Source: Trileptium ribeirensis (Eukaryota; Nematoda; Enoplea; Enoplida; Thoracostomopsidae). From it: 64,000 bases of DNA. Shown in pieces: positions 1-12,343 of the stretch (the stretch's first letter is position 1; the number at the start of each line of letters is the position of its first letter). The notes under the pieces are model-generated. The model was not told the origin of the DNA and ran no database searches. It saw only the letters and a program-made list of their open reading frames with translations. The stretch is taken from positions 124,001 through 188,000 of the forward strand of contig JASANE010024940.1 in the NCBI GenBank assembly GCA_030248225.1, given 5' to 3'. The position numbers were made by a program, and so were the translations under genes.

Positions 1-71
1 CTGACATTTGCTCATTTCGGCTTTCGACTCAGCTCACCTATACGCTTTGATTGGTATATGATTTTTTCGTA

Positions 72-77
72 TTTATT
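72..77 (-). terminator. possible polyadenylation signal AATAAA for the collagen gene
   Basis: Read on the minus strand this hexamer is AATAAA, about 206 nt past the collagen stop codon. It is the canonical signal at a plausible 3'UTR distance, but in AT-rich DNA such hexamers also occur by chance. Confidence 0.4.
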
Positions 78-282
78 TGGCATCTAACCGTGGGCGACAA
101 TTGGTAACCCATCAAAAAAGTTATTGTCACAAATAAAGTATCACTGTATCTTCATAAACTTCACAAATTTCGGGTTGGAGATTTTAGGAAATATCTAACA
201 AGATTATTATTTGAAGATTTATATAAATGGGTCCAAGATTTTTGTTAATGCGTGAACTTGCAGCACCAATTTTGAAATGGTG

Positions 283-722
283 TTAATGTTTATAGCCTTG
301 CCGTCGAGTAGATTTTCGCCTCTCGGGACAAGAACAATAATGAGCATCGTTTCCAGGCGGTCCCATCAAACCATCTTCTCCAGTTGGTCCATCCACTCCT
401 TTAGGACCTGAGATTCCAGGCCCTCCGGCAGGACCAGGTGGTCCAGGTGGACCCAGACATTGAGGAATTTGTGGATTGACGTTGCAGTTTGGTGGATCCG
501 GCCCAGGTTGCCCGGGTGGTCCAGGAGGACCTTGTTTACCAGCTTCGCCAGGTTTGCCTCGACCATACTTTCCGGGTCTTCCAGGTGGCCCAGAGGGACC
601 TGGACGACCCGCATGGCCTGGCATTCCCGGCCTACCTCTTGGTCCTTGTTCTCCTGCCGGACCTAGTTCGTTGGTTCTGTCTTCACCTGGCGTTCCCACG
701 ACACCTTGCGGACCGCGACTAC
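283..722 (-). CDS. cuticle collagen exon 4 (main triple helix and C-terminus)
   Basis: The acceptor is TTTATAG; two bases complete a Gly codon with exon 3, so Gly-X-Y continues without a break. The helix has small interruptions (RTNEL near the start; GRGKP in the middle) and one Cys-bearing break, [13 protein letters not shown], before twelve final triplets. The C-terminus is GNDAHYCSC then a basic tail, like the DAAYCPCP ends of cuticle collagens; the Cys pairs make inter-chain disulfides. Stop TAA is at 285-283. On the plus strand this region gives Gly/Pro-rich antisense ORFs that are shadows. Confidence 0.93.
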
Positions 723-3700
723 CTATAAATAATTTTAGGTAACAAATGGCCGCATTATTGTGGTAAATGATGGTGAATTAGTTTTCGTTTGTCAGTTGGA
801 GCGAAATTATATTTTTTTATAAAATTAAATAAAGCATACCTAGAAATTCGAAAAGTAAAATACTATTACATATATATTTGTGTGGAACGGAAATGGAACC
901 GGGTGATCGTGGCGCAGGATCAGTTCAAGTCAAACCTATGACCGTGTTACCGGGTCACAGCGTTTGACCTGCAGTGACCCTGTCTGACATAGTAACATAT
1001 AGAACTCTGTTTTGCCTTGTACTCCACATAACAGAGCGCCACAACATTATTTGTTCTTCCGCGTTCTTTCTTATAACAGGTTCTTTCGTAAAGACAAATA
1101 GGTTCATAAGATCAGCGCTGATCATGTCTGCGATAGCGGTTGTTTTAAAAACGAAGACTACCAGAATAGTGCGACGTGGGGCACGTTTTATTGTGAGAAT
1201 GGAGACAGGGTTCACAGATCTGTACTGTGGGTTTCTTTTCATTTTTTGCATGATTATTACTTCCAAATTGGATGCAATTCTATTATCAACAAATTCTACA
1301 CGGTGACAAAATTACTTCGAAGACAAACTAAAGCGCTCAAGGGTCAGTCGAGAACTTAATTATGCCCATGACTATCTATGACTAGGTAAGACTCAACAGA
1401 AGACCAATTTTTATTTCGGCTATGATAATGGTAAGTCAAGCAATGTATATTCTGCACTTTTCATGACTTAAATATTATGACTTCGTTGAAATATGACATA
1501 TGAGTATTCGGGTGATCAGGTCACTACTGTGATGCGGTGATGGAGTCACTAAGTCAGTGAAAGCAGATATGACAGGTTGTCCTACCACCAGAGCTTAGAA
1601 TCCAAAGTGTTTTCTCACATCCGAACTTTATCGTTTAAGTTTGTCATATAAGGAAATTTGATAGAGAAAATACCAGTGAAAATTCAAGATTTTGCGTCAA
1701 GTATGCCGGCGTTTTTTATTTATGCGCGAGTAAACTTAAGGTGACCGCACGTGACAAACATATTATTTTGTAGTAACCGACATCGTTTCGCAAACCTTAT
1801 TGCTGTGGAAAATCGTTGAATTTCTTTTGGTTTTTCGCCAACCTAAAATTGGCAAAATCATATCCACGTACCAAATATTACACCTTGTGTACGAACAGAA
1901 TTTCGACGTCCCCAATTTGCAAAAATTCGGTCCCCTAATGCTTAATTATTTAGATTATACAGCGTTCGCGAACAAATTTAATGAAAAAATTACGTCAAAA
2001 GCAAATCTATCCTATAGTTAATGTCTTGTTGTTCGTGAACAAAATCAGTTTAATTCAAATTCGGCAAATTTTCCTTCGGAAAATTTTCCGTAACTACATG
2101 AATTTTTGCGCGCACAAAATAGCTAGGTAGTAATCGCAGAGCAGAGAATTCGCCAATAGTTTTGCGCCCAATTTTAATTGATCAAATAGCGTTCCATGCA
2201 GAGATTTTTACGCAAAGATACAAAATAGGATGGTTGGTGGGGTCATCTTAAGTTTACTCGTGCATTATACTGTGTGTTTCGTGTGAAATGTTTTAGACCA
2301 CATGTATTTAGCAGGGCATAAAGCGGAACAAATGTTTTTTCTGCCTCTCCCACTATATCTAATTAATAGATTGCACATGTAGTAATTTTATTGTTCGTAT
2401 GGCTTTTGTGTAATGCTTTGCTTGTGCTACATGTATACACAGTTCGTACCAAACGTACCCAAAAAATTTATTATCTATAATTTATTTTAAAATTGCAGAG
2501 TTCTCAGCCTTCGAAGTCTGCAATTCACTGAGGGCGGGGGAACTGGAGCGACACTGAAATTTGCGGGTTTGATACTAAACTTTACTAGGCACATTATGTA
2601 TGTATACGTCATACCAAATTTGATCAACCCACTAATGAGTTACAGTGAATATTTCCTCTCCTAGTTTTGTGTCAATTTGAAATAAACAATTCTGTGACCA
2701 TAGGCAAAAGTTAAGACTACGGGCGCTTTAAATTAAATATTTCATGTCTGTGGTTGTAGTATGGAAATGTACATACTTTAAATGTAAGCCTCAATGCCTT
2801 AAGTTTGGGCTACGATAGCGCAAACTTATATGTTTCTGTTCTTGATTTTGTGAAGGTTTAAAGCTTGTTATGAGTTATGAATTCCGATAATATTACAAGA
2901 AGGATTGTCCATAACAAAAGTTAAACTTTAAATTAGAGATCGATTTTCTAATTCTCAAAATGCGCTGGATACACGGCAACAATATTTATAAAGATATATA
3001 AAGAGTTGGAGAGATTTGAGAATTAGGCTTAGTTTGAGTTTCAAAAACTTGCATTGGAACATCTACTAAGAGCGGTCGCGCTGATAGTTGCAAAAGGTGT
3101 ATCAACACGCAATTTACGACATTTACAATTGCAGTGGTTGAATTTCCAGGATTTTACGTAAGTGTCCTATATTTTGTGCGTATTCTGTTGCATAGTGTGG
3201 TATTGGTTTTCTGTATGCATGGTGCGTTGTTATGCTCGACTGAACTTAAGACGACCCCGTTAACCATACTATTTTGCAAGTCTCGATGTGGAATCTACAT
3301 TCATTGTTACGGAACAGATAGAATATTCGATTCGATTCATTGCTAGCGCACACTTAGAGATTTGTATTCGACTTACGATAGTCCAGTAACATTTCATAAC
3401 GTTGAAATTTATTTCGTCTCTGTTCGCGAACAAATTTAATGTAACTGTGAAATCATAAACGTAACGGCCCTATCATTTGTCAATTAGTATTGGCGAACAA
3501 AACGTTCGTTAATTCAAATCCGATAAAATTTGGTTCGCGAAAAAAATTTATATTCGCGAACAAAAACTAGCATTTTCTCACCGACGCGAAAATGTTCGGT
3601 GACGACAATTTTTAGGAAAAACATGGTCAGCGAGGTCATTTTAAGTTTAGTTGCCCATTATTAGATGAATATTCTTTGAACATTTACAGTTATGTTAGTT

Positions 3701-6700
3701 AAAAATAACTTAAATATTGTCAAACTGTTTCATAGATACAAGGCAACACTCACGTGGACCAAAGTGATATGATTCCAGAGAAACCGATATGTCGAGTTAA
3801 CGCAACTCGACAAAACAAAAAACTAGATGCTCCGTGGAGATCGTTGGGTTAGCAATGTTATTTCACATGTACTGTAAATATTTATCTTAACTCAGCAACT
3901 ATTTCAAAGTAATATTTGATAACTGCAAAATTCACTAAATTTCCCAAAAGCAGAAGATTTTCCCTGGTGAAGAGACTGTTGCTGCAATATTTAGTCTGCA
4001 AGCCTTCTATCCAATGGTGCAAAATGCATCCAATAAATGTTCTGCCTATTGTACAAACCTATCGTTTGCTAACAACCGGCAAGGTATTGGCCCAAAATAT
4101 GCAAGTTTTGACAACATCATTGGTTCACGAAGGGTTTATATTATTGCCATAGATAATTTGATTTACTTACATGTACCTTCGAAAAATTTTAACGCCTTAT
4201 TTCTAGCCGTTACTACTTTATGGACGATAACGTCTCAATATCAACTGATTTTGGCCCGAAATAAAGAATTTGTTCAATCCCTGCTTGCAAACAAAATGCG
4301 ATGCAGGTGAATAAATAAATTTACTTTCATGTACCACTCTATGGTCACATTCAGGAGTAAAAATTTTGGAAATTCTGCCTATCGGTTCCCGAGTTATAGG
4401 TATTGCAGTAAACGTGTTGAATACTACATATTGCAGCTAGGCAACAGCATGATCTATTTTAGGATAAATTTGTTGACTAATAAATTGAAATTTAAATTAA
4501 ATTTCCTAAATTTCTTTTGTTTGGTAACAGTTATCTGCGAGTAACTGCCTGTCGTTGATACCCATTTTCAACACGTACCCAGCTATTGTATAATGCCCAC
4601 GTCAGCATTTGCTGTAAAGTACAAAAAGGTATTATAATTTTAATGCCTAAATAATTAATATCTGCATACACCTAGGGTACACACCCAACAGTAATTAATA
4701 ATGATTTGTTTTGCGGTAACGATAATTAACTTTTATGTTTGATCGCTCTAGTTTCAGTGTTCCTGTATTTATGCTTTCGCGTCGTTCCGTAGTCCAACCC
4801 CGATTTTTTAAACCTCGAACCTATAGGTTTATAAAAAATGTATCTTTACTTAAAAACATCACCCAGGTTTTACTTTGAAATATTAACGGGAACTTTCTAT
4901 TCGCCAGCTATGCTACACCTATTTGTTTTTATAGTGAACGACTATTGCAAAGCATTTAATTTGCGGTAATGTTCAGCTTAAGGTATATCTTCAAATTTGA
5001 ATTGGCAACTGTGTAAAATAGCGAGGTTTTGCATACCTCAATCGAACATATGTTTGTAATCTTAATCCGGTTTTACTGCACAAAATAGCCGATCAAAGAA
5101 AATGTTGGGGTCACAGGGGTCTAAGGTCCTTTGGTTCAGAGGGTGGAAAGCAGATCGTTCGGCGCGATACGTTTTGACATTTAAATGAAATGTTTTATAC
5201 ACATTGTGGAAAAAATCACGCCACATAGTCAGGTTTACTTTTCATTAGGCATTTTATATAACTAAGTTTATAATGTACTGCAGTAACCAACAAGCAATTT
5301 TTAATGGTGCTTCCATACCGTTGAAGTATCGCTTTGGATTGTTTTTTTGAATCTCTTCAAAACGACTTTAAATAATGGAACAAAAAATTAACCGTAACAA
5401 TTATGAAGCATTCGCTGACGTTGATTTCTAAAAGCCATGTTATGTCCAGCTATTGATGAACAATATATTGCAAACCTCAAACAAATTTCTTACCTTGGAA
5501 CCCAGGTGGTCCGGGTTTTCCTGGCGGTCCTGAAGGGCACACCGGGCAAGGCGAGGTTGTAACGTATCGTTTGAATACGCGATGCTCGCCTTTCTTATTT
5601 GGCATATCTTGGGGTTTCTTAGAAGTGACAGCAGCGTTTTTCGGCGACTTTCGCATTTCCTTGTTACGATATTGTAGACTGGTGCCTTCTGAAGTGTGAC
5701 GTGAACGTTTCGTTGTACTGAAGCCATTTCTGTTTGTTGGAGTTGTGCGCCGCTGCCTCGACTTCCGCTCGTTTTGCGAAGTGAACATCAGTCGTTTTAG
5801 ATATGCACGTTGCATTTGCAGCCAAGGCACTGAATCCTTCACAGCGCGGCTTGAGCTAAGTTTATTAGATTCGTATCCATTGGACTTATCTTTATTGATG
5901 CGTTTGTTTCGGGTTGAATCATCGCTATCAGCGTTAACATCTTCGTCATCAGGGTCAATGCCGATAAAAGGGGTTAAAGCAACAAGACTTGGTGACTCAT
6001 CTTCGTCTTTATATCCTTGTTCTTCTCCCGCTGATGATTCATTGTCTGGGTAAATCAGTTCAGATTCGCTAGGGCTAGCCATCTGTTCTATATCAGAGTC
6101 AAAGTCAACACCATCAATGCCGTCTGGACCATCTGGTCCTGGAGTACCCAGCTCACCTCTAACGCCTGGTGCGCCTGGCGGTCCTGTCGGGCATGTACTA
6201 GATGCAGCAGGTGCGCACTCTAAAATAAGCAATTTGTTTTAGGTAAGTATTATTATTAATGTGAACTTTAGCCATTCAAACTGTGCAAGCTATATTGAGT
6301 TTTGGTGTTCCGGGTATAATCATTTTCTCAAAAAATTGTCCAAGGTTTGCGTATTAAACATTTTGATACGCTACATAATACAATTATAATGAGATTTACT
6401 CTATTATGCAACCTTCTGCCACCTTCTGGAACTACTTTAAGTCATTGGCGAAAAGCAGAGAAGACCTCCAACATCCAGAGACATCTGTCCTTCTCTATTT
6501 TTATAAATCCGTATGAGGTAATTTGATATGAAATTAGCAAAAACGACAAAACTTAGACTAAATAGTTTTACGAAGTTGTACTGCCCAAGGAAATACTGCA
6601 AAAGCGATTAATCAAATTTTGACTCTTGAGCTGGGTTTTTAACCCTAAGCTTGAGTTAATGTTGAGTGAATTTGAGTTAAATTTCCGCTCAGTTTGGGTC

Positions 6701-9700
6701 AACGTTGATTCAAATTGAGTCAAGTTCTGACTCAATACTCGATCCTTTTTAACACAAAGCTTGTGCTTAACACATAGGTTTTAACTCAATTGGAGTGAAG
6801 GTTTCGTCCAAGCTTCGGGTCAAAAAGATCCATCCGAATTAAAGTTTGTCTCAACATTTTTGCAGTGAATGGGTTATTCTATAATTTACATATACATATT
6901 TTTAACGGTACCTTATATGGGAATTCTTCCTTTAACGTCGAGTCTCGCATGGTCGGCTAAATGACTGATGAAGTTTTCGTTGTTTTGTGGAACTAACAAC
7001 AATATATTTTCATCGGGGAATGTCTGGTTTCGTAGTTATCAATAAATTAGTGTGTGGTTGGTCGAGATATTATGAAATTTCGCACATGGACGAAATATTT
7101 TTTGCTTTGTGAAATATAAAATTTGAGCTCACTATAATCTTTTTCTTTAGCTTGACTTAATTTCACTGTTGTAAGCCTTATGCATACGTTGTTTCCGCTA
7201 CGGTACATTTACCAGAGACTAAAAAATCTTGGATAGAGAAACCAGTCGGGTTTTGTCATATTTCAGTGTAGTTTTAAGTAGGAGCACAAAATAGGTCTTA
7301 CATACCTTCCGGGCTACGGAAAATGATGAAAGCAATTATATTTGCATTTCCCGTGCGATGTATTGTGACCTTCAAGTTGAAAAATGGCCCCAGAAATACT
7401 TATGCTTCTTGAAAACTATATCCTTCAATTTCGCAAATTTCTGTTTTCGGTAATAAATGGTTCTATAAAATATCAACATGAAAGTTTCTATGCCTTTATT
7501 GTATAATTTTATACTACTTTTATGGAATTTTGGGAGACCTCACACTCATAAAACTAATGAAAGTTAATTGCGGATCTCTTGCGCTAGCCCCTATTCTATT
7601 TATGAGCTGTTGCTCGGTTCTTTTAAAGAACCTCGTAAAGGTAGCAAATAACAGCGCACGTGCAAACGAACGCCATACGACACACACCGCAATCGTATCG
7701 CTTCACAATGTACGCTGCATGATATATGAGACACTATGTATGAAACGGTTAATAGAGCGATAGTCTAAATTTTCATTAACATCTTTGGTCATCTATATTA
7801 AATTCACTATGCTTACATAGACAGACATACAAAGAACAGCTTAATTTATAGTTTATGCCGCGAACACATGTACTTGCATAGTTTATGCTTGAGGATGTAA
7901 TATTTACCTACCTTAATCTGTTTATTGAAAACTAATGTCCCAGATTTGCCGCTTCATTAAGGCTACGTTCAGTTAACCTGGTGTGGGGGTGCAAATGTTA
8001 TAATCGTATGTTTTGAAACCCTAGGTCCGTCACGCATTTATCACAGCCTGATTGTTAATGCTATAGATTAAAATGATTTGACCAACATGTTATAAGTGCG
8101 CATCACATTGATCGCAAATTGCTGTAGTTTTAAATAGCTTTAATGACGCGGAGTCTTTGATCCGACAAATACTAATGTGAGCTTTGTAATCTCCCTCGAG
8201 ACGCAACAAAGGAGACATGGTGCGTTCGTCTTCATAAGTGCCATATTGCCTATAAACACTGTCGATAGCAATACCTTTAATGTTACGTTGAACAAGCCGG
8301 GAGTCATTGCGTATTTCACTGCGGCGAATCGGGTTTTGTAATGAAGGACGTACATATATCTTTTATCGTTTTCTTTTTGAATTACTCCAAATCACTGATC
8401 CTGATTCTAATTTCATATTGTAAATAATATTTGAATCTATTGATTTGAACGTACTTACAACGGGAATAGTCATAATTATAGGCCACGCTGTTGAAGCAGT
8501 AAAATCGTTGAATAATCAAGTGCCGTTGGCCCTTTAGCGCACTAAATTCGAGTAATTATACTGTTTTTGTATTGAATCTAAGCGGAAAAGAAAAGAAGGA
8601 TTGTCTATTATACTATTTGTAGTAAAAAGTATAGTCCTGAGCTGTGCCTTTTACTTAGTAAAAGTATACTTTTGGCAGTCCAAACTAAAGATAATGTAGG
8701 ATTGTTTAGGTGTACACAAGTTTTCATAACACTTTCATGGCGACAATTTTATTCCACTTATAATTAAAAATAGATACTAAAACTTAGCTTATATATTTTG
8801 TTGCGTCTGCCAATTATCTTTCATTCGCTTCTCGTAACGGCTTCTAGTCCGCTTTTGGAAACTGTGCATATTTAACCTTTTCAGGTATAACGCTGCCAGA
8901 CGGCAGCAGGTGGCGAACATTCGACAGTTTACGCTAAGTGAGTTTATCTTGTGGTGCATGTTTTAGAGTACGGTGTATGTTCTTATTCGTTTGATATGCT
9001 ACGGCTTTGTTAACGAATCTAGCAACAACTAATACATAGATCAGTAGTTTGCGCACGCCGTTTGCAACAATCAACCCGGCTTCAATTCTTGGCACAGCGC
9101 ATGCTTGAACTTATCAAGCATTGCACGGTGCGAAAATCAATTCGAAATTAAAGGGTTAAATCGCCGATTGAGTTTTTGATTCTTACGGTCTTCGCTTTCG
9201 AAACTAATTGCTATAAGCCATAACAAATGTTTATACGTACAGGCCTCCCTAATCTCACTGTCCGATTAGAAGCATTCATGCTCAGTCAAGTGCTATAGGA
9301 GACACGTAGGTAGGAACTTACGACAGCTTCCACCTGGAGCTGGAGGAAGTATAGGAGGTCTAATTGATGGCTGAAATGCTGTTATTTGCTGGTTGATAGT
9401 CACTGAACCACCGTCATACTGAGAATCTGTTTCAAGGTACTGTCTTTTTTTGATACGGGCTTCTCTATTGGCTGCTGATGATCTGTGTTTAATATCACTG
9501 TCTCGCCGTAATCGAACTACTGCTTCGGCGATTTTTGGTTTTTTCGACAACATTATCAAGTCATTCCACAATGCGTTGGCGGTAACCTGAATAATGAAAA
9601 AATAAACTAAACAAGAAAATCAAAACAAAAACAAATCAATGTCATTATCTAAATAAATGTTGTGAAATGATTAGAAGTGCTATGCTACAAAAGTGATGCA

Positions 9701-12343
9701 TGCCAATCAATTATACCATGATTACCGGCATTGCTATTATTAAAATTTTGCTAACAGTACGACACTCGGGCATACTTATCTTCTTTTTACTAGTGCTAGG
9801 TATCCTGTAGGTCGGGTGTTTTGCCAGTCCCCCTACCCCGCCAGCAGGTTCTTTAGGTGGTATTCATTGCTGCGGTAGGTGCTTTGGGTGTATCAGCTGT
9901 TACTCCTCCCACATGTTTCTTCCGGTGATAGTTGAAGTTGCACCGCAGAGAACCCTGGGAACGGGTATCGGATAGACCCAAAGAACCTAGGGATATAAGA
10001 AATGCCCAGAGTATTCCCCTATAACAAATGCCCACAAATGCTTGGGATAGTCTCTGCCATCGTTGGGAGCGGGGTGTGGGGTGATAAAACTGAAAACGTT
10101 ATATCGTCCAATAAATCAAACTATATGCGTATCTCTGAGTGTTATGCTCTCCCTCAAAAATGTTAATTTGTACCCGTGATTATACCTATGCTTTACTAAG
10201 TATTACTATAAATATTTGTACAGCAGTGTACTTATTCGCGCGACATGAGATTGTAATAATTTTATTACAACCGTAGGATCAGAATCAGACAGTTTGTCAC
10301 AAATTGAAGCCCAAAAACTATTATAAATGCATGAAATAATTACTTCTTGCCATACAGTTGCTTAATTATGACTTTGAACCTTAATATCAGTATCAGGTAC
10401 GCTTGCTAAATTTACCCTGCTTTACGGCCGCTGTAGGCACTCAATGTAGTTTTGAATTATTTCCTTTATTTAGAACATTTTTCTGTATCCTTAGCTAGAA
10501 TTCTGGAACACATCTCCAAGGCCCTTACGTCGAACAAAGCAAGCCAACTTGGCTCAAGTCAAGCTGTGGCGAGTAGCGTTATATCCTTAAAATGAACAAC
10601 TTAGTGCGGAGATTCAGTTGCTCCAGTATATCTTAGTATATCGAGAACAGAACACTATGCATATAGCTTACGTCCCTCGGCTTGATGTTGACCCAATACT
10701 AGCCAAAAATGACTGTTGCGTTTCGAATGAAGGAACATAGAACAGACATTGGACAAATCTTTATCCGCGAAACGGTCTCTGATCATAGAAGAGGACGCGA
10801 ATAAATTTAAAACATATCGCTATGAAATTTTCCAACTGTTTCGACTCAACTTTAAATGCGTTTTGAAAAAATTTAAATCCTTTCTAGTAATATCAAATGA
10901 ACGTCAATGCATTTTCGAACGAAGATCACTCATTGTTACAGAGAACTGTGCGCTCCAAATACCATATACTTACGAATCAACGCTACATATATACATAATA
11001 CGTCAATTATCAAATTATCAAGAAAGAATGTATTCTTCGCGTACAATGGTCGTACTTATAATACTGTACACTAATTTACAAGTTTACTATCGTTTCTTGT
11101 TATATTGTAGTCATTTCGTACCAAATAATTCGCATTGGCACCAACGCGTAATACAAAAAGTTGTGCTGACTGCGTTTGTCGTCGCGGCCTTCACGTTATA
11201 ATGAGCCCAACGTTTGGAACCGGTGCACACCACCTAGTATCAGGCACACTGTTGACAATAGCGTGTCTTAGACACCCCTATGTTTCTTATAAATTTTTTC
11301 AAAGGTAGCTAGCTATAGGTATTAACACCTCTCGACAGTGTCAAGTACACCGCGTCTGCTTGCAGTTTTATTCACAGTGTGCGGTATTATTTCTTCAGTG
11401 TTCATATGGCCTAGATACAAATATCGAGCATTAAAAAAACTACACAGAACAGTTGACTAATAAACAGCATTTTCTACAGACGGTGTCTGTTACAGATGTT
11501 TCGCGCCATATTGGTAGATAAGTGTGTATACGACACTGTAAAGAAAATGTAGTAGCTTAGAGGTGTATCGTACACGCTCGGCCAATTATTTACAGTATGG
11601 ATGTCACCCTGACTGTCTATACGGTAAACTCGCGACTACAGGGGGACAAAAGTTACAAATAGCGGGCACATTATAACGTGAACGCCGCATTATTTACTGT
11701 TCGCTTCGCGAGATAGTTTAAGGAAAAGAAAAACCGCTCTTGATACCTCAGTTCTTTGCACAAACACTTTGCAATAACACAATCGGTCTTTCAGTCTCGC
11801 GGTAGCCTCGAGTTTGTCAAAATTGAGCAAAAGTCAAAAAAATTCATTATTAAAATGGTCAAACGCATTTCAGCCAGGTCATCAATAAATGTTTGGGATT
11901 TGTATATCTCCAGTGTCAGCACAACTATTACTTTATCTTTGCAATCTTACACTTATATAAGGTTCTAGATTTCGGCTTAATCAGATAAAAAATAATCTTC
12001 GAACCATAGCTATACAATCAATATGTGATATATAGCTTTTTGCTAATTTTATTTCATATTAATACACCGTATTTCGCGACTATAAATAATTGAAGTTTCT
12101 TATTAAAATATCCAAATCCTACCTCCAGAGACGCATCTGACAGAATTTAATTTTATGACGATATATTATCATACGGTAACTTGCCTTGAACAATACCATT
12201 TCATAAGCAACATCATTCTCCAGAATCTCGGCCTCGTTGTATATAAACGGAATAGCACTCAAGCAAAGGAACGAAATTGTTGCACTCAGAAATAGAGATA
12301 AAAATGTCAAATATGTTGCTGTGTCGATATCTTTTAAAGCCAT
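283..12343 (-). CDS. nematode cuticle collagen, whole gene (4 exons, 529 aa)
   Basis: Structural collagen of the nematode cuticle, secreted by hypodermis and built into the exoskeleton. I joined exons 12343-12185, 9586-9322, 6219-5494 and 722-283; they sum to 1590 nt, 530 codons with the stop, and every junction keeps frame. Residues 1-53 hold a hydrophobic segment (about 10-34) followed by IPFIYNEAE, the hallmark of the cuticle-collagen N-terminal domain, which continues into exon 2 as FKVTANALW. A processing-type site RIKKRQ lies at 97-102. CQC (141-143) precedes nine Gly-X-Y triplets (154-180). A charged insert fills 181-370, and the main helix (372 on) has a Cys interruption and ends GNDAHYCSC. 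Usual family length is about 300 residues; the excess is the insert. Introns are 2598, 3102 and 4771 bp. Family assignment is firm; no orthologue is named because the insert prevents one. Confidence 0.93.
1726..2266. mobile_element. foldback/MITE-like element, copy 1 (TIR GCGAGTAAACTTAAGGTGAC)
   Basis: The left end carries GCGAGTAAACTTAAGGTGAC and the right end, read in reverse complement, GCACGAGTAAACTTAAGATGACC: inverted repeats of about 22 bp with one or two mismatches. The interior is AT-rich with GTTCGCGAACAAATTTAATG-type segments shared with the copy at 3233. No coding capacity, so non-autonomous. Exact ends and target duplication are not certain. Confidence 0.6.
3233..3657. mobile_element. 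foldback/MITE-like element, copy 2
   Basis: Shorter, more diverged relative of the element at 1726-2266. The ends CTCGACTGAACTTAAG and CTTAAGTTTAGTT-like (right end ATTTTAAGTTTAGTTGCC) are inverted copies of each other, and GTTCGCGAACAAATTTAATG inside is shared almost exactly with copy 1. Confidence 0.5.
5494..6219 (-). CDS. cuticle collagen exon 3 (first Gly-X-Y block and long charged insert)
   Basis: The acceptor is TTTTAG and the donor GTAAGA; it enters in phase 1 and leaves in phase 1. It encodes Q142-Q383: nine Gly-X-Y triplets (154-180), then about 190 residues with no collagen repeat, then CPVC (366-369) and the start of the next helix. The insert is charge-segregated: its first third is acidic (many D/E, such as [13 protein letters not shown]) and the rest is strongly basic (K/R-rich, such as NERKSRQRR). 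The frame is open for 725 nt and in phase with both neighbours, so it is an exon and not a retained intron. Confidence 0.9.
6220..9321. other. collagen intron 2 (3102 bp)
   Basis: No gene seen. It includes a stretch rich in GAGTTAA/GAGTCAA words on both strands (about 6620-6810) and a segment at about 7598-7716 that recurs near 60352-60470. Confidence 0.7.
7598..7716. repeat. dispersed repeat, shared with 60352-60470
   Basis: The words GAGCTGTTGCTCGGTTC, GCGCACGTGCAAACG and CATACGACA occur in the same order and spacing as GAGCTGCTGCTCGGTTC, GCACGTGCAAACGGACATC and CATACGACA at 60352-60470. No coding capacity. Confidence 0.5.
9322..9586 (-). CDS. cuticle collagen exon 2 (end of N-terminal domain, processing site, CQ half of CQC)
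   Basis: The acceptor reads ATTCAG before GTTACC and the donor is GTAAGT. The exon encodes residues 54-141 plus one base. It opens with [10 protein letters not shown], completing the cuticle-collagen N-terminal domain. A basic stretch follows, with RIKKRQ at residues 97-102, matching the R-X-X-R subtilisin-type (BLI-4-like) processing site of cuticle collagens. It ends in a Pro-rich run and GGSC. The spanning codon is C|AG, giving the CQC typical of this position. Confidence 0.9.
9587..12184. other. collagen intron 1 (2598 bp, GC-AG)
   Basis: The intron starts GCAAGT and ends CAG on the minus strand. It contains a MITE copy (11183-11689), a GC-rich patch at 9820-10085, and a 150-codon plus-strand ORF (10749-11201) opening with TTG, which runs into the MITE and resembles no protein I know. 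Confidence 0.7.
11183..11689. mobile_element. 500-bp MITE, diverged copy (family of 26726-27234)
   Basis: Collinear with the element at 26726-27234. It shares TTCACGTTATAATG at the left end, the internal words ACACTGTTGACAA and GTGTCTTAGACACCCC, and CATTATAACGTGAACGCCGCA at the right end. The right flank is TTA; the left terminus has decayed. Non-coding, so mobilised in trans if ever active. Confidence 0.8.
12185..12343 (-). CDS. cuticle collagen exon 1 (N-terminal membrane domain)
   Basis: Fifty-three codons starting at the ATG at 12343. The peptide has a 25-residue hydrophobic stretch ([20 protein letters not shown]) then [11 protein letters not shown], the conserved start of the nematode cuticle collagen N-terminal domain. 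The exon ends after AAG, followed by GCAAGT, a GC-type donor. The first GT in reach is out of frame with exon 2. Ending here in phase 0 rebuilds the family motif F-K-V-T-A-N-A-L-W across the junction without a gap. Confidence 0.9.

Larger units (their letters stand above)
723..5493. other. collagen intron 3 (4771 bp)
   Basis: The intron separates exons 3 and 4. It holds two related foldback elements (1726-2266 and 3233-3657). ORFs of about 100 codons on both strands at 955-1306 match no family I know. I see no coding exon here. Confidence 0.75.

Noticed and set aside
366..742. Overlapping ORFs of 68-88 codons on the plus strand and in another minus frame
   Set aside because: Out-of-frame or antisense shadows of the Gly-X-Y-rich collagen exon; Gly/Pro codon bias keeps several frames open.
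955..1306. 100-codon ORFs on both strands
   Set aside because: No recognisable domain, overlap each other, and lie inside collagen intron 3.
5745..6053. 102-codon plus-strand ORF
   Set aside because: Antisense to collagen exon 3, which is supported by splice phase and Gly-X-Y ends.
10749..11201. 150-codon plus-strand ORF in collagen intron 1
   Set aside because: Starts at TTG, has no family resemblance, and its end lies within a MITE.
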